Program-made: the position numbers and the translations under genes
Notes under the pieces: model-generated
The model's database searches: none
What the model was told of the DNA's origin: nothing
Seen by the model: only the letters and a program-made list of their open reading frames with translations
Shown: one piece after another, positions 7,675 through 12,629 of the stretch
Position numbering within the stretch: position 1 is the first letter of the stretch
Layout: each line of letters begins with the position of its first letter
Source of the DNA: Candidatus Zhuqueibacterota bacterium 4484_87
GTDB lineage: Bacteria; Zhuqueibacterota; Zhuqueibacteria; Thermofontimicrobiales; Thermofontimicrobiaceae
Assembly (NCBI GenBank): GCA_002085355.1
Contig: NATN01000176.1
Location: forward strand, 1 to 12,629
Length of the DNA: 12,629 nt
Direction: 5' to 3'

Positions 7675-7711
7675 CGGAGTCGTTCATTGCGAACGGCTCC
7701 GCTTTATTTTT
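7675..7711 (+). terminator. Rho-independent terminator after trpB2
   Basis: The stem pairs CGGAGTCGTTC (7675-7685) with GAACGGCTCCG (7691-7701), 11 bp including one G-U, with an ATTGC loop and the T-rich tail TTTATTTTT (7703-7711). It starts 10 bases after the trpB2 stop and closes the Trp-controlled operon. Confidence 0.88.
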
Positions 7712-7836
7712 AAAATAATCCGGATATGTGTCGTCCTTATCACCCAGCGTTTCAAAACAACGATGATTTCAAAAAATTTTTCGCTACCCCTCTGCCAGCA
7801 AAAATTCAAAAAAAAATTTATATCAGGAAAAATAAA

Positions 7837-7865
7837 TTGATTCATTGATTTTTTTTTATTAAATT
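7837..7865 (+). promoter_or_regulatory. Possible promoter of the exonuclease-mutY-mazG operon
   Basis: TTGATT (7837-7842) and TAAATT (7860-7865) are 17 bases apart in a very AT-rich stretch. Other hexamers could be chosen there, so the exact position is uncertain. The rest of the 260-base gap before 7926 shows nothing I recognise. Confidence 0.3.
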
Positions 7866-7925
7866 ATAAATTAAGCACAACGATTTCTCATTTAAATATC
7901 TTGCGAACTCATATCGGGGAAACCC

Positions 7926-8726
7926 ATGCAGCTTGACCTCAAACGGCCGTTAGCATTTTTTGACCTTGAGACTACCGGACTGGATACAAACAGTGCGCGT
8001 ATCGTTGAAATTGCCATTTTGAAACTGTTTCCGGACGGCAATCAGGAAACTTTTCTCACTCTGGTCAATCCGGAAATTCCCATTCCATCCAGTGCGACTC
8101 AAATTCACGGCATCAACAATTTCGATGTCCTGGACAAGCCTTCTTTCAGGGAAATTGCCAGAGATGTTTACGAATTAATCAAAGACTGCGACCTTGCCGG
8201 ATACAATCTGGCAAAATACGATATTCCTATCCTGGTTAATGAATTCAAACGTGCAGGCATCGATTTTTCCACAGAAGGCGTAAACGTTGTGGATGTGCTG
8301 ACGATTTTCAGACTCAAGGAACGGCGTGACTTGAGCGCAGCTTACCGCTTTTATTGTCAAAAAGAGCTCAAGGATGCTCACAGCGCACTCAAGGACATTC
8401 AGGCAACATTTGAAATTCTCAAAGCACAAACGGAAAAATATGATGACCTCCCCCGCACCGTAGAGGATTTGCACAAATTCTGCAATCAGATGGATGATCG
8501 TTATGTTGATCCCGACAGAAAATTTTACTGGGACAACGGCGTTGCTCATTTCAATTTTGGAAAATACCGCGGAAAACCGTTGGAGGAAGTGGTTCAGTCA
8601 AACGCTGATTATTTGCAATGGATGTTGAACCAGGATTTTTCAGACGGCACGAGACAAATAATCCGTTCAGCGCTTAAGGGCGAATTTCCTGTTCAAAAAA
8701 CGCGCTCGACAGAAAATGGTGAATGA
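7926..8726 (+). CDS. DnaQ-like 3'-5' exonuclease (DEDDh) with C-terminal FGKYRG module
   Basis: This 266-residue protein is preceded by GGGGA at 7916-7920. Residues 1-170 are an RNase-T/DnaQ exonuclease domain with all DEDDh motifs: FFDLETTGLD (D13, E15), a central YNLAKYDIPIL (D99) and AHSALKDIQAT (H152, D157). It also has the HGI motif (61-63) common in PolC/DnaQ-type domains. The domain removes nucleotides from 3' ends using two metal ions. The C-terminal part (about 195-255) has FNFGKYRGKPLEEV and DYLQWMLNQDF, resembling the small DUF3820-type module often attached to such exonucleases. It lacks the polymerase-binding tail typical of DnaQ epsilon, so a repair or RNA-processing role is as likely as proofreading. 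MutY starts three or six bases after its stop, so they are co-transcribed. Confidence 0.88.
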   Translation: MQLDLKRPLAFFDLETTGLDTNSARIVEIAILKLFPDGNQETFLTLVNPEIPIPSSATQIHGINNFDVLDKPSFREIARDVYELIKDCDLAGYNLAKYDIPILVNEFKRAGIDFSTEGVNVVDVLTIFRLKERRDLSAAYRFYCQKELKDAHSALKDIQATFEILKAQTEKYDDLPRTVEDLHKFCNQMDDRYVDPDRKFYWDNGVAHFNFGKYRGKPLEEVVQSNADYLQWMLNQDFSDGTRQIIRSALKGEFPVQKTRSTENGE

Positions 8727-8729
8727 GCT

Positions 8730-9839
8730 TTGATGGCAGGTAATCAAGCAACGCAATTTCGCCGTAATTTACTGAATTGGTACGAGCAAAATCACAGAAA
8801 ACTTCCGTGGCGCGGAGAACGCGATTTTTACAAGATCTGGGTTTCAGAGGTTATGCTTCAGCAGACGCAAGTCGCCAAAGTCATTGACTATTATCACCGA
8901 TTTTTGCACCAATTCCCGACCATCGAAAAACTTGCGCGTGCTGATACTGAAAAAATTCTGCGTGTCTGGCAGGGCCTCGGCTATTACGCTCGCGTTCGAA
9001 ATTTGCATAAAGCTGCACAAATTTTGGTAAAAGATTTTGGCGGCGAGCTGCCGGAAAAAATTGAAGATTTTCAAAAATTACCCGGCGTAGGGAGCTATAT
9101 TTCTGCTGCTGTTTACAGCTTTTTTAAAAATTCCCCCATTCCCGCCATCGATGGCAATGCAAAAAGAGTCTTCTCTCGATTATTCGAAATTGACACACCT
9201 GTTGACTCCGCTGCCGGTGAAAAAGCTATTTATGATGCTGTCATCACGTATTTTGACAGAACTCAACCTGGCAAATTTAATCAGGCAATCATGGAACTGG
9301 GCGCGCTAATCTGCAAACCCCAGCAGCCGGAATGTCGCATCTGCCCTCTATCTGATTTTTGCCACGCCTATGTAAATTCATCCCAGAAAACATTTCCCAG
9401 AAAAAAAGCAAAAAACAAAGTGGAGACTCACCGAATTGCAATCGCTGTTGTTTTGGACAATTCCAAATTTCTTCTCGCCAGAAGAAATCCTTTCGGCTTG
9501 CTCGGTGGCTTGTGGGAATTTCCCGGCGGTAAAATTAATCTGCACGAAAATGCCGAAACAGCCTGTCTCCGCCATTTGCAGGAAAAATTTGGTCTGTCTG
9601 CGACCATTTCAGGTAGATTGGGCGCGATTAAACATACCTATTCCCATTTCAAGATCGAAGGCGAAATTTTTCTCTGCCAGCTCAATTCATTTAAACCAAC
9701 TCTGCACGACCACGACAATTTTGCTTGGATATTTTTGAAAGAAAGCGACCAATTACCCATTCATGCGGCTCATTTGAAAATAATTGACATGTTAAAAAGC
9801 CATCTTCAAAATCAACCTTCGGAGCAAAAAACATGGTGA
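8730..9839 (+). CDS. mutY: A/G-specific adenine DNA glycosylase MutY
   Basis: MutY removes adenine mispaired with 8-oxoguanine. Counted from TTG 8730, the protein is 369 residues; ATG 8733 is an equally likely start. The catalytic domain shows SEVMLQQTQV (E40), QGLGYYARVRNLHKAA, the helix-hairpin-helix LPGVGSYISAA (117-127) and the catalytic IDGNAKRV (D141). The four cysteines C195, C202, C205 and C211 follow the C-x6-C-x2-C-x5-C spacing that holds a [4Fe-4S] cluster. The C-terminal Nudix-like domain (about 235-360) has GGLWEFPGGKI and a degenerate Nudix box (RHLQEK where REUxEE is expected), so it probably recognises 8-oxoguanine and does not hydrolyse nucleotides. KHTYSHF (301-307) matches the F-S-H loop that senses 8-oxoguanine. 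The gene sits between the exonuclease and a MazG-like gene that overlaps its end by seven bases. Confidence 0.95.
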   Translation: MMAGNQATQFRRNLLNWYEQNHRKLPWRGERDFYKIWVSEVMLQQTQVAKVIDYYHRFLHQFPTIEKLARADTEKILRVWQGLGYYARVRNLHKAAQILVKDFGGELPEKIEDFQKLPGVGSYISAAVYSFFKNSPIPAIDGNAKRVFSRLFEIDTPVDSAAGEKAIYDAVITYFDRTQPGKFNQAIMELGALICKPQQPECRICPLSDFCHAYVNSSQKTFPRKKAKNKVETHRIAIAVVLDNSKFLLARRNPFGLLGGLWEFPGGKINLHENAETACLRHLQEKFGLSATISGRLGAIKHTYSHFKIEGEIFLCQLNSFKPTLHDHDNFAWIFLKESDQLPIHAAHLKIIDMLKSHLQNQPSEQKTW

Positions 9840-10171
9840 AAGATATTACCATTAGGGAAAGTCAAAAAATTGTAGATGATTGGATTCAAGAAATTGGCGT
9901 GAGATATTTTTCAGAATTAACTAATCTCGCTCAATTAGTAGAAGAAGTCGGAGAAGTAGCGCGGATTATTTCACGCACATACGGTGATCAAAGTTTTAAA
10001 GACAGTGATTTGGATAAAAATTTGGGAGAGGAATTAGCAGACGTATTGTTTGTGCTCATTTGTCTTGCCAATCAGACTGGCATCGACTTAACTGAAGAGT
10101 TCAAAAAGGGAATGGAAAAAAGAACCCGTCGCGATTTTGATCGTCATCGAAACAATGAAAAACTGAAATAA
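9833..10171 (+). CDS. MazG-like nucleotide pyrophosphohydrolase
   Basis: This 112-residue all-alpha protein has the MazG metal-binding pattern: EEVGE (37-41) followed by EELAD (66-70), the EExxE...ExxD acidic cluster that binds magnesium. Family members cut (d)NTPs, often damaged or non-canonical ones, to the monophosphate and pyrophosphate. It is a single-domain form, about half the length of Escherichia coli MazG, and probably dimerises. The start ATG overlaps the mutY stop (ATGGTGA, 9833-9839), and GGAG at 9821-9824 provides a ribosome site, so expression is probably coupled to mutY. I infer nucleotide-pool cleaning alongside MutY repair; its substrate cannot be read from sequence. The annotated mazEF-linked role does not apply, as no toxin pair is present. 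Confidence 0.88.
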   Translation: MVKDITIRESQKIVDDWIQEIGVRYFSELTNLAQLVEEVGEVARIISRTYGDQSFKDSDLDKNLGEELADVLFVLICLANQTGIDLTEEFKKGMEKRTRRDFDRHRNNEKLK

Positions 10172-10210
10172 AAAAGAGAAATCAGGCCTCGCAATGAAAC
10201 CTGATTTCTC
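10170..10210 (-). terminator. Terminator of pepD between convergent genes
   Basis: GAGAAATCAGG (10176-10186) and CCTGATTTCTC (10200-10210) form a perfect 11-bp stem with a 13-base loop. On the minus strand it is followed by a run of T residues (plus-strand A run 10170-10175), so it mainly serves pepD. There is no T run on the plus strand, so it would be a weaker stop for mazG transcripts. Confidence 0.85.
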
Positions 10211-10223
10211 CTGAATGATAAAA

Positions 10224-11690
10224 TTAAACGTAAGCTTCTTTCAGCTCTTTCAATAATTGCGTCATAAAATCCCACACCAGTCCAATGGAACCAACGTGAA
10301 TTTTTTCGTCCGGAGAATGCGGGTATTTAATGGTCGGGCCTATGGAGATCATGTCCATTCCCGGATATTTGTCGCCAATAATTCCGCACTCCAGCCCGGC
10401 ATGGATAACTTCCACAACCGGTTTTTTATTGTACATGCGTTCGTACAATTCAGTGCTCTTTTTCAGCAATTTGGATTCCATGTTCGGGGGCCACGGTGGA
10501 TAACCGTCGCCGCTTTTTGCCTGTCCGCCAGCCAATTGAGCAACTGCCTCAATTCTGCTGGTAATTGCATCCAATCGCGAAACAAGCGAGCTACGCTGAC
10601 TGGTGAGAATTGTAACTGCGCCATTTTCAATGCTGACATTCGCGAGATTATTGGAAGTTTCCACCAAATCTTTGATATCAGTGGACATCGCCGCTACACC
10701 GTGAGGTACGGCATAAACGAAATTGATAATTTTCTTCGTTCCGGCTGGCGTAGCAACCTTGTTGAAGGTTCCATTGTTCTCTTTAATAGTCAAGCTCAAT
10801 TCCGGATCGGTATTCTTGTATTCGCGCCTCATCGTCGCTTCCATATCCGCAATGACAGATTCGGCTTTTTTCAGATCGCTTTCCGGCAAAAATACCACTG
10901 CTTCAGAGTCACGGGGGATGGCATTGTGAGCGCTACCACCGACATAATCAGCGATGCGTAAATCTACGCCGGATTTGACAATTTTATCCATGACGCGGCA
11001 TAAAACTTTGATGGCATTCGCTTTTTCCATCGCAATGTCAATTCCCGAATGCCCGCCTTTCATCCCGCCAGCAACCATTTTGAACTGCTTGTAATTTGCA
11101 GGAATCGACTCGGTGTCGAACTGAACAGTCGAAACAGTATTGATGCCACCAGCGCAACCAACAGTAAAGACACCCTCATCTTCAGAATCAACGTTAATCA
11201 GGATTTTTCCCTCCAAAAATCCTGGCTGCAAATAGTTAGCGCCAGTTAAACCTGTTTCTTCGTCAACAGTAAATAGCAATTCCAGCGGCGGATGTTCGAT
11301 GTCTTTATCTACTGCGATCGCCATTGCCATAGCCAATGCAATACCATTATCCGCTCCGAGAGTGGTGCCGTCAGCAGTCAGCCATTCTCCCTCGTAAACC
11401 AATTTGATGGGATCCTTGGTAAAATCATGCGTGGATTCCGGTGTTTTCTCGCACACCATATCCATGTGCCCCTGAAGAATCACCACAGGAGAATTTTCAT
11501 ATCCGGGAGTCGCAGGCACCTTAATGACAAGGTTATTCACCTCATCAGTTTTTACCTCAAACCCGTTTTCCTTGGCCCAATCTGTCAGCCATTGAGCGAT
11601 TTTTTCTTCATGTTTGGAACAACGGGGAATTTGCGTAATTTTCTCAAACCACTTGAGAACTTCCCGTGTCTTTGCATGCGCAATTTCCAT
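10224..11690 (-). CDS. pepD: Aminoacyl-histidine dipeptidase (cytosolic M20 dipeptidase PepD)
   Basis: This 488-residue enzyme has the usual PepD length. It hydrolyses Xaa-His and many other dipeptides in the cytoplasm using two zinc ions. The M20 metal and catalytic motifs are complete: LQGHMDMV (H75, D77), LGADNG (D114), DEETGLTGA (catalytic Glu and metal Glu at 144/145), NVDSEDEG (D168) and YPHSPDE near the end (H458). GGHSGIDI and HAGLECGII in the lid domain are also family hallmarks. There is no signal peptide. GAGGAG (plus strand 11697-11702) precedes the ATG and supports this start. A near-consensus promoter lies 81 to 109 bases upstream and a terminator follows 13 bases after the stop, so it can be transcribed alone, although the serine-hydrolase gene upstream is in the same direction. 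Confidence 0.97.
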   Translation of the reverse strand: MEIAHAKTREVLKWFEKITQIPRCSKHEEKIAQWLTDWAKENGFEVKTDEVNNLVIKVPATPGYENSPVVILQGHMDMVCEKTPESTHDFTKDPIKLVYEGEWLTADGTTLGADNGIALAMAMAIAVDKDIEHPPLELLFTVDEETGLTGANYLQPGFLEGKILINVDSEDEGVFTVGCAGGINTVSTVQFDTESIPANYKQFKMVAGGMKGGHSGIDIAMEKANAIKVLCRVMDKIVKSGVDLRIADYVGGSAHNAIPRDSEAVVFLPESDLKKAESVIADMEATMRREYKNTDPELSLTIKENNGTFNKVATPAGTKKIINFVYAVPHGVAAMSTDIKDLVETSNNLANVSIENGAVTILTSQRSSLVSRLDAITSRIEAVAQLAGGQAKSGDGYPPWPPNMESKLLKKSTELYERMYNKKPVVEVIHAGLECGIIGDKYPGMDMISIGPTIKYPHSPDEKIHVGSIGLVWDFMTQLLKELKEAYV

Positions 11691-11770
11691 GTGTTTCTCC
11701 TCATTTTAAATTTGTAACGCGCTTGATGTTAAATCAAAAAATCATAAAACTCTAAATCACATGAATTTTC

Positions 11771-11799
11771 AATATAATAAAAAAATCCATCAGTGTCAA
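11771..11799 (-). promoter_or_regulatory. Near-consensus sigma70 promoter of pepD
   Basis: On the minus strand a perfect -35 box TTGACA (plus 11794-11799) and a TATATT -10 box (plus 11771-11776) are separated by exactly 17 bases. Transcription would start near 11764, giving an untranslated leader of about 74 bases before the pepD ATG. Confidence 0.85.
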
Positions 11800-11826
11800 A
11801 CAGAAAATTAATTTTCTGTCAAACAG
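11794..11826. repeat. Direct repeat flanking a perfect palindrome upstream of pepD
   Basis: TGTCAAACAG occurs at 11794-11803 and again at 11817-11826, 23 bases apart. Between and overlapping them is the perfect 20-base palindrome at 11800-11819 (ACAGAAAATT followed by its reverse complement). The right repeat overlaps the stop codon of the serine-hydrolase gene and the left one contains the pepD -35 box. It could be an operator or a weak hairpin terminator; the palindrome has no T run directly after it on either strand. Confidence 0.6.
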
Positions 11827-12629
11827 CGCCGATTTTATCAAAAATTGTTTTGGAAATTTTTCCGATTAACTCCTGCGCTTGCACATGATTTTTAATACCT
11901 TTAGTCAAAACAACCAAAATGTACGGATGATCAGGTGTCATGTAAACAATCGCTGCATCATGGTCAATTCCGCTAATCCAGCCGGTTTTATGAGCTATGC
12001 GAATCGTGGATGGCAAAAAGCGCGGTATTTTATCCTTGTATCTCTGATCGGCAAGAATAGCAATCATTTCATCACATGCGTGAGGCGAAACGACTTGCTT
12101 CAATGCAATTTTTTTCATAATCAAATACATATCATAGGCATCAGTCGTGTTGTTCAAGCCTGCGTGATACGCTTTCAGATCTTCCACTCCGCGCAAAACA
12201 CGGATATTTTCTGCGCCAAGAGAACGCATGGTCGCAGTCACATTCTTTGCATCAACTAAATCAATGAGCAAATTTGTGGCAAAATTGCTGCTCACGGTTA
12301 TCATCTGGTACACAAGATCGCGGATGCTCATGTTTTTGTTCAAATGCTGATACACAAGGTCGCCACTGTCCTCTGCCTCGCTGAGTGAAAATTTGCTGCC
12401 ATCAACGATGGACTTAAATTCATTTTTCACTAAAATGGAATCGTCCAAAGAAAGCTGTCCTTCCTCTGCCTGCTTGAAAACTTCAATCATCACCGGCGTT
12501 TTCATTGTACTAGCAGCATGCATTTGCATCTTCTCGTTTATAAAAAACGATGCGCCATTTTGCAAATCTTCAAATGCCACGGCTATTGTTGCTTCGGGAA
12601 AATCAGCGCATAAATTCTCAATTTCTTTT
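11819..12629 (-). CDS. Class-A-beta-lactamase-fold serine hydrolase (5' partial)
   Basis: The reading frame stays open to the right edge, so the GTG at 12580 is probably not the true start; any signal peptide would lie outside the window. Counting from that GTG, the serine-acylase motifs are present: STMK (S24, K27), SSN (97-99) in the place of SDN, and KTG (198-200). The core resembles the class A beta-lactamase family (Beta-lactamase2 type). I do not see a clear ExxLN omega-loop motif with the deacylating Glu166. The nearest is E133 followed by GLNN at 141-144, so true beta-lactamase activity is doubtful. A penicillin-binding or peptidase-like serine hydrolase is equally possible. It lies upstream of pepD on the same strand, but pepD has its own promoter. 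Confidence 0.8.
   Translation of the reverse strand, partial: KEIENLCADFPEATIAVAFEDLQNGASFFINEKMQMHAASTMKTPVMIEVFKQAEEGQLSLDDSILVKNEFKSIVDGSKFSLSEAEDSGDLVYQHLNKNMSIRDLVYQMITVSSNFATNLLIDLVDAKNVTATMRSLGAENIRVLRGVEDLKAYHAGLNNTTDAYDMYLIMKKIALKQVVSPHACDEMIAILADQRYKDKIPRFLPSTIRIAHKTGWISGIDHDAAIVYMTPDHPYILVVLTKGIKNHVQAQELIGKISKTIFDKIGAV

Noticed and set aside
7613..7840. Small ORF overlapping the trpB2 end
   Set aside because: It overlaps trpB2 in another frame, crosses the terminator at 7675-7711, has no ribosome site and a composition typical of AT-rich noise.
10257..10961. Long plus-strand ORF opposite pepD
   Set aside because: It is an antisense shadow of the clearly conserved pepD gene and shows no protein-like motifs. 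The same applies to the other antisense frames across pepD, mutY and the propeller gene.

Overview
The window looks like chromosomal DNA from a Gram-negative bacterium of the FCB (Bacteroidota-Chlorobiota-Fibrobacterota) side of the tree, probably a Calditrichota- or KSB1-like lineage. The clue is the left end: a large secreted NHL-propeller protein with a FlgD-like/type-IX-like C-terminal domain, next to a PorV/PorQ-like outer-membrane barrel fused to OmpA and AMIN-like domains. The lineage is inferred from gene content only. There are no tRNA or rRNA genes, insertion sequences, CRISPR arrays or phage genes. No stretch longer than 300 bases lacks a gene or a recognisable regulatory element.

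Layout. (1) 1-4761, plus strand: the secreted propeller protein (5' end outside the window), the barrel-OmpA-AMIN protein, and a strong terminator. (2) 4885-5285: a single thioredoxin gene with its own promoter candidate. (3) 5313-7711: a tryptophan-controlled operon. It has a sigma70-like promoter, a 34-codon leader peptide with four consecutive Trp codons, a mutually exclusive antiterminator and terminator, a ParB/Srx-fold protein resembling the free-serine kinases SerK/SbnI, a TrpB2-type tryptophan synthase beta subunit, and a terminator. (4) 7926-10171: a DnaQ-like exonuclease, MutY and a MazG-like pyrophosphohydrolase, tightly packed. (5) 10170-12629, minus strand: aminoacyl-histidine dipeptidase PepD with a near-consensus promoter, and a class-A-beta-lactamase-fold serine hydrolase that runs off the right edge.

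The most notable system is region 3. The leader is a textbook ribosome-stalling attenuator that was not in the supplied gene calls. Segment 5448-5461 can pair with 5499-5512, which blocks the left arm of the terminator at 5508-5538. The two structural genes suggest a simple biochemical link. A serine-kinase-like protein could make O-phosphoserine, and TrpB2 enzymes are reported (Sulfolobus) to use O-phosphoserine with indole to make tryptophan. The unit would be an indole-to-tryptophan salvage module switched on by low charged tRNA-Trp. In this sequence trpB2 carries an internal deletion with a frameshift that removes the catalytic Glu region. Either the copy is freshly broken or the assembly is wrong at about 6731-6735.

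Region 4 is a DNA-repair and nucleotide-pool cassette. Regions 1 and 5 are envelope and peptide-catabolism genes with no evident link to the Trp operon.
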